From Chrysophaeum taylorii (Eukaryota > Sar > Pelagophyceae > Pelagomonadales > Pelagomonadaceae): a DNA stretch of 64,000 bases. Location: assembly GCA_029834535.1 (NCBI GenBank), contig JAQMWT010000670.1, forward strand, positions 248,001-312,000, written 5' to 3'. Below the pieces are notes generated by a model, which was given only the letters and a program-made list of their open reading frames with translations, did not search any database and was not told the DNA's origin. Position numbers and translations under genes: made by a program. Shown piece after piece: positions 54,625 to 64,000 of the stretch. Position 1 is the stretch's first letter. Every line of letters begins with the position of its first letter.

Positions 54625-56999
54625 CGCACAGTTATTATTATTAGGGAAAATTGGTTGACTAAACTTGTACTCTTAGAGAGCAAACATACGGTTCGTCGTG
54701 ACAAAAAAACAAGGCCCGCCGCCGTGATCAAGCTTTCAGCTGTTCTGCATGTCGTCGCGCTGTGGTGACTCCGGAGCGTCCTTCGACTTGGAAACGAACG
54801 ACGAGGAGGACGGTATCGATGCGGGGGTTTCGTCGTCGCTCAGGTCGCGTGGTGGTGTTAAACACGCCGACGTCGGTTGACCACGACGCCGAGAAAGAAA
54901 ACGAGAAGTCGCGTGTTCTGACGAAGGTAAACGATTATGAGAGATCGCCGCGTACGCTGTCGCAGCTCAGAGCGTGAAAACAAACACGAGGGTAGTCCAC
55001 TGTACTCAACCTAGCCGAACAAGTTCAGCATGTGTGTTCTCGAGGCCGACTTGCAGCAGCATCTGATGTTCGACGCGGGCGGCAAGGTTTAAGACGGCGC
55101 GTACAACAACAACATGGTCTACAGCGCGACAGCGCTGTCGTTCAAGTGCTATATGCAAGATGCAGCTTTTGTGTGCGTGCTGCTCGTTGTGATGTGCAAG
55201 TAGACAGTACCGTCACGCGTGTTGTAAAAGGCACGCCTGCTCTCGGAACCTTCGTGCCGACAAAAAAGATCCAGCTATCGCGCGACGTTTTTCTGCGAGG
55301 TCGTGTCGGTCCTCATCAAGGGCTTCATGGAGGGCAAGTCAGGCGGCTCTTCTTTCTCGGCATATGCGTTTGATAGACATCTGCAACAATGTCATCCGCT
55401 AAAGGCACTTACTTCGGATCACCCGCGTCACGCGATTTTGCTCTTGGAGTTTTGACACGCTTCTCGATGCTCTCCACGTCACCGCCTTTAACAACAAGAA
55501 ACTCGTCACTTCCACCGACGCTCCGCGCCGCCACGTGTCTCACGACCTTCCGATCACCAACATAAGTCGATCGCGCCCGCACAACGTCGCGCACGCCTTA
55601 CGAGGGCGTATTTCAATTGGTGATCTCACAGGTCTTTCGATGCATTCTCCGATGTCCGACTTTGAACTTACAAGTCACTTTATGGCAGTCCCCAATGCCA
55701 AGACCTCTGATGCTGCGCAATCATGTCTCTGGAACACCACAGCCACAGAAACTGCCAGACAAGAAAGCACTCAGCTCTCCATAGCTGCTCAACAGCTACT
55801 TCTAGTCTCGCACATAGCAACGAGTACTATCTCGCAGTCTCTATTGGATGACAACAAGATGACGAACCGGGATCTTTCGCTGTAGTCTCTCATAAACATC
55901 GAACTAATAAGGCGCATCCGAATGAATAATCTTGGGCGACGACGAAACAGCGTGGTAGGTATCAGCGTTGTCTTACGCAGGCCTTGTTTGTGGATGTTGT
56001 TCTGCGAGTATTCGCACGTTGATGCGTGTGTATGGTCAAACTTGGAGACATTCAATTTGGTGTGATCAAATTTCGAACAATCACATCAAACTTGTCATAT
56101 TTTAGACTCGTACTGATGTGACTGCGTTAGAATTACAGGAATGGTGTCAGCGATTTTCCGGAGCGAAGCTGTCGACGTCTTGACATCCCTTCGCGCCGCA
56201 GCTTGTATTTGCCGACTTTATCGTAGTACAGTGCTCGACGGTGCAGCAGCAGCAGCTCCCGGGGAGATCTTGCGGCAGGGCTGGGTTGTTGAGATGCTCG
56301 AGGAGGATGAAGAGGGTTAAGGAGGTGTTCACTTACGGTTGGCGTGCGACTTGTTTATGCTGGTGTAACGGCACGTGCTCGCACTGCCGTTTTCCCATGA
56401 TCAAGCTGGACAGCTAACTCCTGATCGGGTACGCGACGGTGAGGAACTCCTGAACGTGGTCCTGTACTGTCCCGCACGAGTGTGGGACTACAATCAATCT
56501 TTGGGTGCGCCAGGGGCGTTGCTCGCGCAGCTTCTCGAGGTCGTCGAGTTTCGCGTTTTAACTCGACCCCGAGTCGATTATTATCTAAGACGCGCTCCCT
56601 CTCGGAGAGATTTTGGGATGCAGAATGGGGTGATCCGTCCGTCTCACGCAGACCATGTAATAAGTCTGGTGTCCGATGTCCGCTTGTTGCTGAAGAATGA
56701 CGCACGACCACGGCAACACCACCGTAGTGGGTCGCGGTTTGGGTGGCTTCTACGAACGATGGAAGGTACGAGAATGGGCCCAGCTTAAATACGCCAAGCC
56801 GTGGGAATCTGCTCTCCGGGCCGCGCGTCGCTGCCCGCTCTCCTTGTGCGTATCGCCGCGCTGTCTTAGGATGGATCTCCTTCTAAGGCGGGCGGTCATG
56901 GGGGGGGTGCCCATGCTGCCGCGCGCGTAACGCCACGGTAGTAGATTCTGCGTGGCTGCAGCACCTCGCTCTCGATTTTACAGCATTTTCGCACCAAAA
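54625..56999. other. gene-poor stretch with decayed frames
   Basis: Plus-strand frames around 55030-55590 look like a degraded coding sequence: pieces such as MCVLEADLQQHLMFDAGGK and CEVVSVLIKGFMEGKSGG are separated by stops. Short frames at 56355-56790 on both strands show nothing known. At about 56035-56095 a few copies of a (T/A)CAAACTTG-type word appear, like the array at 57000-57235. No family assigned. Confidence 0.35.
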
Positions 57000-57235
57000 G
57001 CGCTCTTGTTGACCAAACTTACAAGTTTATTATTAATCAAACTTGAAAAGCTAAAAAAGGGCTGATTGATCAAACTTAATGCAACTTCGGAGGAGTGGCT
57101 AAACTTAACTGATCAAACTACTTGTATTGAAAGTGACCAAACTTGTGAATTTTTCCTTACATGAAAATCGAGTAGCAAACTTAAAAGAAATTGACCAAAC
57201 TTGTTGACCAAAAAAACTTGACCGAAATCCCTTAT
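57000..57235. repeat. array of scattered ACCAAACTT words
   Basis: About ten copies or variants of GACCAAACTT/GATCAAACTT occur in 235 bp with irregular spacing, on one strand, in AT-rich sequence unlike its GC-rich surroundings. The irregular spacing and strand bias resemble the motif clusters at the element ends at 17.0 and 26.0 kb, with a different word. It may be the terminal or subterminal region of another DNA transposon. Confidence 0.6.
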
Positions 57236-57279
57236 TATTATTAGGGCCTTTTAAAACTGCTATGTAGGGTTAAAGGTTT

Positions 57280-59245
57280 GTGGGCAGTTTTCAGTACTCT
57301 TGGGGGGATTGCGCCGCGGCTCGTCAACCGCTTGCTCCACTGCTTGGTGCCACGTGCGCCGCCTCGGTCGGTCTTATTCGTGACGCAAATCGTTTTTTTT
57401 TTCAAATGTCGTCATGTAATAATTGTGTCGGCAAGAGCGCTTGTGTGGACTTTTTTCGAGATTCCGCTTCGCAGTCGTGCGCAAGTCACGTCGTCGCGGC
57501 ACCGCATCTTCGGAGAAGCTCTGCGCGTCTCGTGGGCACCAAAAAAATGGTGATTGGGCCTGATGTGACATCGAAGGTAGACTCGGTCGACGTCCCGACG
57601 CACGCCCCCTCACTCTCCGGCAAAAAAAGGAATGGACACGTCAGTCCTAGAGACGATATCGGTTTTGCAATAATAGCTGTCTTCCACCTCGTGAGTTTGA
57701 AGCTCGCGGTCATTCTCGAAAAGGTGGAAGTATTGCTACGTGTTAACCGTCCTAAGCGCCGCGGCGCTCTCGAGAATGACCGTACCGGTAGTGACTTGCC
57801 GTATTCGAACAACGAACTAAGCACCGGCCGGTCGCCTCGCTTTTTCGCGCCTTGCTTGCGCGGGTCGGCACAGTCCCCCGGGTCCAGCTACGGACCGACC
57901 GTCTCGTCTGGTACCTTCAGGACTTTGGCGCACGAGGAGATTTTCAACTACTGCTTGTATCATCGTCCGAGGATCTACCAACTACATTTTTTTCGTTCTT
58001 ACTCGCTCTCTGTCGCGGCATTGTGCTCCTCGGTCGGACACAGAACCTCCGCGTGAGTGACGTGACGTGACGTGAGTCGACTCGACAATACGGTGCACAG
58101 CCAGCCAACACCACCACCACCACCAGTTTACCGCGGAATTGCCGAATCTTGAAGATTCAAAAAACCAGGTGGTGGTGGAGGAGATGCTTCCTCTTCTTCG
58201 TCCGCAAGATGTTGTTGTTGCTTTTCAAGTCGTCGGCAGGGCTGGATCCGCCGCGGTCCAAGGAGAACCTCGCGGCTCCACACAAGTCGAGTGCTCGAAC
58301 TCTGGGGCGTTTGGTACGCGACGAAGTCGACCGAAAAGGACTGCGATTGGGTTTGGGAGCCGAGGAGCGACGTGCAACATGTGCTCCTCCTCCTCCTCTT
58401 GGGGGGAAAGCAGCACCTGCTCGGCTCTCGTTTTTCCGGCGGCGCAGTTCGGATCCGAGCTGTACGAGATCACGATCGAGCGGCGATCTGGACGGCGAAA
58501 CCGATTCGCCGTTTGTTGGTGGCGCACGCGATGGGCTCGATCGCGGCTTTGATTCCTTATTAGACGTCGGACGCGGAAGCGATCAACGGTCGAAGACGGA
58601 AAGTCTGGCGATACGGGCTTATCCCTTTTATCGAGGTGTCGTAGTACAACCTAAAGGGCGAGCTCGTTGGTCCGCGGAACAAGGACGGCGCGACGATTTT
58701 AAGGGTTTCGTCCAGTCGCTCGGCGCATTTAGAGGAACAACATTACCAGCGAGGACCCGGCTTCGGCGTCGTCGACCGACTCTACGTTACGAACGAGGAG
58801 TGGATGACGCGACTACGCGACGGCGGCCGCGGGATTGTCGGCGCGCGCCGTCGATCTCGAGAACAAGACCCGCCTACGCGCTCGGCGTGTTTCACAAGAA
58901 CGGCTTCGAGAAGATCGTCGTCGACCGGGTAATTCCTCCGAGTACGGGGACTTCAACAGCGATGCCTTGCAAGCCCGGAACGCAGCGTAGTCCCGCGCCG
59001 ACCGCGTGGCCGCAGAATATCCACCCGGCGCGGGTTTACGTCGGGAAGAAAGGCCCGCGACCGACTTTTTTTGTCGCGCGACGGCCTCCGCTACGGCAGG
59101 GTTTATGGGTTTGCCTGCGACACCAACGCGACCGCGACGCCTGGCACACAATCAACGGCGAGTTTTTTTGCGGTCGACGGGCAAGGTGGTCAACTTCGAC
59201 GCGCCCTTCGAGTACCAGGATCCGCCGTTATTTGGAACGGCGGCA
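57280..59245 (+). pseudogene. decayed coding sequence of unknown identity
   Basis: Long but inconsistent plus-strand frames (258 codons from 57280, 366 from 58149) change register. Natural-looking pieces are YALGVFHKNGFEKIVVDRVI (about 58880), DGLRYGRVYGFACDTNA (about 59080) and VVNFDAPFEYQDPPLFGTAA (about 59190). They lie in different frames without clear splice signals, so I regard this as a degraded host gene. I do not know the protein. Its 3' end runs into the hAT-like element, suggesting that insertion truncated it. Confidence 0.35.
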
Positions 59246-61765
59246 CTGAATTTTGTTCACTTCACTTCACTTCACTTCTCTTCACCAAAAATTTTTTGTC
59301 CCAAGTCAAATGTTCACTTCACGTTCATTCGCTTTGGCCGACGGCCAAGTCTGATAAGCCAAGTCGAGCCGCGCTACCTGGAGGTGGAGGATAATGTTGA
59401 TGATGAGGAGGAATTTAAACGCGGTGTTAACAGAAGGAGGAAGTTCACAAGATCGAGCCGATTGCGACGTCGATGTTGTGACGTGGAAAACACACATCAT
59501 CCTGACCACCGCGTTGACTGACTGACTGACCAGTGGGAAGGCGACGACGCATGTGTGTATCCGGTGCTGGGAGCGCCGGAAGGTGGTGACGAGAGACTTC
59601 AAGAAAGGCACGTAGCAGACAGACGACCAAGCCCTCTTGGAGCCGGCCCACTTCAAGGCTGCGCATCCGGAGGAGGATTCGATTCGACGAGCTGGGACGT
59701 CAACAGCTCACCAAGAAACAGAAGATAGCCAAGATAAGGAGGGAGTTATGACGGCCGTGGGCGTTGTGGCAGCCTCGAAGGGTAAATCGGATATTGCGAG
59801 ATACTTCATGGCCATGCCCAGCCAGGCAAAGCACTCTTCCCTGATGGCGTTCTCGGCTCGGCACTACGTGTACGCGTCGTAGCGGATTTTTTCCAAGCGC
59901 ACCTTTGACTGACGACGAAGATCATCGCAACCTCCTAATTGAGGCGTATTACAGCGTCGGTGGCGGGAAAGGCATGTGCTCGTTCATGACTCGAAAGGCG
60001 CTGTTTGATGAATGGGTGGACGCTGAATATCGTTGTTTTGTTGTTCGAATGATCTTGATACACGTCGTTGCAGAGTGTGATGAAGCGGCGGCTTTCGGCA
60101 ATCCATTCGCCCAGGTGCTGCATGACGGCGGGATACTCAAGGATAAGAAATTCAAGCGACAGGCCATTGGCCTATCCTTCATCTGGCCCGATTGGAGTGG
60201 CGTTGAGATGGTGTGCGTGGGCCTTGTCCCAGCTGACGACGAAACCGATTCCGGCACGGCTTCTCCGCGTCGTTCTGTTGTCGCGGAGCGTGCGAGAATA
60301 ATCGATATCGATTTGGCCGGCCGCAACCATTGTTCAAGACCGGGCTAAAAATTGGCGTCGCCGAAGAAATTTTTGTTGAGGTCGAAGCGTGTGTGACATG
60401 CATGATATCTCAAAAATCTCGGCAGCGGCATGTGGCGACTTGACACGATCCAGAGGCAAGCAGTTGATCAACCTATTCCCAGCTCGCCAGGAGCTGCTGA
60501 ACAGTGGTGGCCACGATGGAGCCAAGTGCTTTTCTCACGGCGGCACACGTTTGAAGGATCTGCATGCGCTTTTGCCATTATAGCCGGGGAAATAAATCGC
60601 CGAAGCTCAAGCTCGACCTCAATAAGACGAGGTTCCGGGCGCGATACCAACGTGCTCAAACTGTACACGGCTACCAACATTGGACTCCCCTGGACAATCA
60701 GTGATGAGCAATGGGTGGCGTTGGCTGAATTCGAGGCGATTTTTGCTTTAACGGATGACCCCGTTGTTTTCGTGCAACATGAACACTTATTTATACCTGG
60801 GGGCGTGTGCCGCATGGATCAGGCACAACATGATCGAGTCTCTGCGAGAGCTGGGACGCTACAAATTATTGATCTCCCGAACATACCTGCGAAATCCATG
60901 CCACGTAAGACTGTCGATGTTGACGACCTCGGCGAGACCGGCAAAATCTGTCTTCAGCGGGCAAAACTCGAATGTGAGCGTCGTTTTTTTTGCGGGAATA
61001 ATGAAAACAACTACGTGCGTCACTTCGACTACGACTTCAACGATCGCGAGCTGATTGCCTTCCTTCTTGACTTTCGGACTATCAACTGCCGGCGTGCTCG
61101 ACGTTGGAAAGCTGTATCGGCCGCTCACCAAGGTGGAGCAGTGTGGGTTCCTTCCTTCCGGACATGGCGAGAGCCTCCTCTAAGGGTTTTTTCAATTGGT
61201 AGTACACACGGCGCGCAGCAGAGCTACTACTGTGAGCTCTCCCTGAGCATTGGAAATCTCGTCCTGACCGAGGGAAAGAAACACGTTGCTCGGCGTGGAC
61301 CGCAACGGACAAAGTTGCCCTACTGCGCACGAACAAGAATTTCTTCATTGCGGCGGCGGCGGCCCGGATTTTAAGTACAGGGACCTCGTGTGACACGAGA
61401 CCGAGTTTTTCAAAAACGCCGAGAGCACCATGATTGATTCCCCGAAGACCTTTTTTGGAGATGGAGGTTGATGAGGAAGAACCAGACGAAGATACCGAAG
61501 TCGGTCGTTCACATCGCCTAAAGTAAGAAGCACTGAACCCCATCCACAATAGCGCGCGGGGGGCACGGAACTGTGACGGGGCGCGACAGGGACCAGCGCT
61601 GGCGTTAAAAAAGAAGTGGCGTTCACTTCACAAACGTTCACTTTAACCACACATAAAACAACGTGTTGTTCACTTCAAATCACTTCACCAATATTATTGC
61701 GTCGTGGTGGCTGGTGAAGTGGTTCAAGTTCACTTGCTGAAGTGAATTCCCAACAACGCTGGTTA
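59246..61765 (+). mobile_element. broken hAT-like DNA transposon
   Basis: The plus strand carries, in changing frames: a CxxC finger-like piece (HVCIRCWERRKVVTRDFKKG, about 59550); 'KKFKRQAIGLSFIWPDWSGV' (about 60150); 'ISDEQWVALAEFEAIFALTD' (about 60700); and 'ERRFF' followed by 'NDRELIAFLLDFRTINC' (about 61050). The last resembles the hAT LLDPRT motif. Both edges are rich in GTTCACTTC/GAAGTGAA words (59255-59330 and 61615-61745, in both orientations), as expected of subterminal transposase-binding sites. At least three frame changes make it inactive. I found no exact TIR or target duplication, and the right end could instead reach to about 62200, where GTGAAGTGAAGTG recurs. Confidence 0.55.
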
Positions 61766-62451
61766 TTTATTATTCGAGAGGACAGCGGCAAGCGCCAGTT
61801 CGTTGCCAAGGTCCGAGAATTCTCGCACGAATTCTTCTCCGGAATCGTTGACCCGTTGGCCAAGGATGAATACCATCCTTGACCTGTCCTACCTCGAAGC
61901 GCGACGCCGAGAAGACAGTCGATATCAACGACAAGTGCATTCTCATCAGGCCCACAACATGGTCGGTCGGCGGCCAGTGACTACGTCGCGTCTGCCGAGC
62001 GCGGCGGCCAGTGACTCTCGTCGTACCAGGCCGCGATATATATCTAATTGCTCGTCTATCGCGCGAAGATGACATCCAAATATAGACGACCGGCCATATT
62101 GGGGCGTACTCTCCAGTCGTCCTGCCAGAATTTTTTGGTCGATCTCCACGAGGTAAGTAGGTATAGGACCAAAAAAAAACACGCGGGGTGAAGTGAAGTG
62201 TCCAGGCATAATAATTGCATGCGTGATTCGCGACGGTTACTACAAGCAAGCAAGGCGTGGTGAATCAGATCCGTATAGCACGCAGGCAGCTGCCGGAAGG
62301 GAGGGTGTGTGGTGCGGGTGGCGCTCTCGGTATACCGACGACGACGACGACGGGAAGGTGACTCCCTCTCAATACACGCCTTTTTCCAGCCATGCTCGTC
62401 GAAAACAAAAACATCGACGAGGCCAAGCTCAAGCTGGGAGACGAACGCGGA
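61766..62451. other. intergenic region before the helicase 3' end
   Basis: Short frames on both strands, none convincing. A TATA-rich motif lies at about 62035 and a GAAGTGAAGTG word at about 62190. A GAC run occurs at about 62337-62352. The helicase 3' untranslated region should lie at the right end. Confidence 0.4.
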
Positions 62452-63999
62452 TCACGAGGCGTCGTCGGGCGGGACGTAGTCGAGGACGGGGGGTCGGTCG
62501 AGGGTGTCCGCAGCACGCTTGGCGGCCCGCTTGATGTCGGGGTCGGCGTCGCGGAGCGCAGCGATGGAGCGGAGGAGCTCGGTCGTGCGGCGGAAGAGGC
62601 GAACCAAGTCGCCGTCGTCGAGGGACGCCGCGTCGGCGACGCGACGCCAGTCGGCGCCGGAAGCAAAGGCCTCGACGAGAGCAGCGACCTCGAGGTCGAC
62701 GCGGACGGGGATATCGTCGACGCCGTGGAGGAGTTGGGCTATGTTGAGTTTGTCGACCTCCTCGTCGAGGGCTCTGACGGCGTCGCAGACGGCGTTCGAG
62801 GGGACGAGGTCGGTTATGACTCGTCTGTCGTCGGCGGCGAGCGTCGAGACGACAGCCGCGAACTCGGCGGCCGTACCTCGGGCCGCAACTTTTTGAAACC
62901 CTCTAGACCGAACGGCGACGGCGACGAGGAGTTCGTTGTCGGCTTTGAGCTCCGCGACCATCTCGCCCAACGACGTGAGGCCGTTCTTCGGACTTATCGC
63001 GCCGTACTCGGCGAGGACGCCTCGGACGGCAACGAAAGCCCGCCACTGCGCCGACATTTTTTGTGCTGCACCACTAGCAGCGTAATATTCGCTTTTCGCG
63101 CGGTCTCTGGCGGCGCGCGGAAGACGGCCTATTTTGGTTTCGCGAACTTGGGTCAGCGCCAATTCGGCCGCCTCCCTCAGCGACGGAATCTCGCGAGCGA
63201 CGGATTCGAGATCCTCGGCTCGCGTCGCTAATTCGACGTACTCGCGGACATCCCCCGGAACAGAGGAGGAGGAGGACGAATAGAAGGCAAAACTCCTGTC
63301 TACGAGGCGTTTGCAACGTTCGAGCGAGAGGCGACGCAGCAACGAGCACGCCATGCCGTAGGTCGCTCTGAATCGCGATGCCACGGGCTCAACTCGGGAG
63401 AGCAAGATCTGGCGCGCCAAATTAGCGTCTTCTTCGTGGCGCCACCTCGACGACTTGACAAACACGACGGTGCCAGATTCGTCGAGGCCGCGGCGGCCGG
63501 CTCTACCCGCCATTTGAAGAACGTTCGTCGACGTCAACCGCTCCATCCCTTCGTCGCCTCGCTTCGAGAGGGCCGTGATGACCGTGGTGCGCGCCGGCAA
63601 ATTGACGCCGGCGGCCAGGGTTTCGGTGGCAAAGCATATCTTCACCAACCCCTGCGCGAACAGCTCCTCGACCACCAGCTTGTGCTCGGGCAGGAGGCCC
63701 GCGTGATGGTAGGCAATCCCGCGCTCCAAGAGCGATCGCAACGCCGGAGGCACGGGAAAAGCAACAGACGCGCACCTTTCCCTGACATACCGACGCTGCT
63801 TCTTCGACGTCAGAAAGTTCAAGTCGTCGAGTTCGGAGGCGCCTTGGGAGCACCCGTGTCTGGAAAAGACGAACACGAGCGCCGGAAGCAAGTCTCGTTT
63901 CCGCAGCGAAACGACCAGTTCCGGCACCGTCGCGTCGTCTTTTAATGCCTTCGGGTTCAGCCCGAGGTTGCGCATTCCTTTGCGCGATCCCGGGCCCAC
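62452..63999 (-). CDS. ISE2/SKI2-type DExH-box RNA helicase, C-terminal part (continues past the window edge)
   Basis: This partial gene has its 5' part beyond the right edge. The 515 residues begin in helicase domain 2 (PELVVSLRKRDLLPALVFVF, SRHGC). Motif V follows (GLVKICFATETLAAGVNLPA) and then motif VI (QMAGRAGRRGLDESGTVVFV). The remaining 300 residues are the helical and DSHCT-like end of SKI2/MTR4 relatives (DEEVDKLNIAQLL, FRRTTELLRSIAALRD). The wording around RKRDLLPALVFVFSR and YHHAGLLPEHKLVVEELFAQ is closest to plant ISE2, which acts in chloroplast RNA processing. That fits a photosynthetic host, but the N-terminal targeting region is not visible. No introns occur in this part. Confidence 0.88.
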   Translation of the reverse strand: MGPGSRKGMRNLGLNPKALKDDATVPELVVSLRKRDLLPALVFVFSRHGCSQGASELDDLNFLTSKKQRRYVRERCASVAFPVPPALRSLLERGIAYHHAGLLPEHKLVVEELFAQGLVKICFATETLAAGVNLPARTTVITALSKRGDEGMERLTSTNVLQMAGRAGRRGLDESGTVVFVKSSRWRHEEDANLARQILLSRVEPVASRFRATYGMACSLLRRLSLERCKRLVDRSFAFYSSSSSSVPGDVREYVELATRAEDLESVAREIPSLREAAELALTQVRETKIGRLPRAARDRAKSEYYAASGAAQKMSAQWRAFVAVRGVLAEYGAISPKNGLTSLGEMVAELKADNELLVAVAVRSRGFQKVAARGTAAEFAAVVSTLAADDRRVITDLVPSNAVCDAVRALDEEVDKLNIAQLLHGVDDIPVRVDLEVAALVEAFASGADWRRVADAASLDDGDLVRLFRRTTELLRSIAALRDADPDIKRAAKRAADTLDRPPVLDYVPPDDAS

Positions 64000-64000
64000 G

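Overview
The window looks like nuclear DNA of a photosynthetic stramenopile, most likely a pelagophyte-like or other heterokont microalga. The grounds are: very short spliceosomal introns (mostly 39-90 nt, several with an ACTAAC-type branch site and CGCAG acceptor); eukaryotic genes for AP-3 beta, a RAP-domain protein, EF-hand and MAM proteins; an ISE2/SKI2-type helicase; a small protein with a signal peptide ending in a heterokont-like xAF site; and very low-complexity acidic, Gln and His tracts. I have no species identification.

Layout. 1-7.2 kb is gene-poor, with decayed reading frames, dispersed repeats and two related minisatellites. 7.2-16.9 kb (minus) is, I argue, one very large intron-rich gene: signal peptide, MAM domains, 'DxYGDGW' modules, a parallel beta-helix region, a cysteine-rich region and a multi-pass membrane C-terminus. 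17.0-18.4 kb and 22.7-26.2 kb hold copies of a mobile element with inverted ends, arrays of a 'GTAAGTTCACCT' motif and pieces of a PIF1/Helitron-type helicase. Between them is a C2-PH membrane protein gene (19.0-22.3 kb). 26.3-32.4 kb carries a sulfotransferase and a head-to-head pair (myristoylated-looking EF-hand protein and coiled-coil protein). 32.4-34.3 kb has no clear gene.

34.3-42.2 kb (plus) is the most striking gene. It fuses a fatty-acyl-AMP ligase, a long unassigned region, an acyl carrier domain and a six-helix, three-beta-helix membrane module. That last module resembles the terminal domain of bacterial Pls/PosA-type peptide synthetases. It converges, 50 bp apart, on a membrane-anchored ATP-grasp gene (42.3-43.5 kb).

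43.5-48.2 kb has an intact multi-pass membrane gene and a decayed second copy of it, with a gamma-SNAP-like fragment between. AP-3 beta (48.9-51.5 kb) follows, then a broken RAP-domain gene (52.0-53.6 kb). 53.7-62.3 kb is mostly decayed coding sequence, a small probably plastid-targeted membrane protein, a short-motif array and a broken hAT-like transposon. The right edge holds the 3' part of an ISE2-like helicase.

Functionally, the acyl-AMP ligase fusion and the ATP-grasp protein could act in one membrane-bound acyl or peptide ligation pathway, but this is inference from adjacency. The other genes are ordinary cell-surface, trafficking and organelle-RNA functions. All exon junctions were derived by eye; those with exact coordinates keep reading frame and domain continuity.
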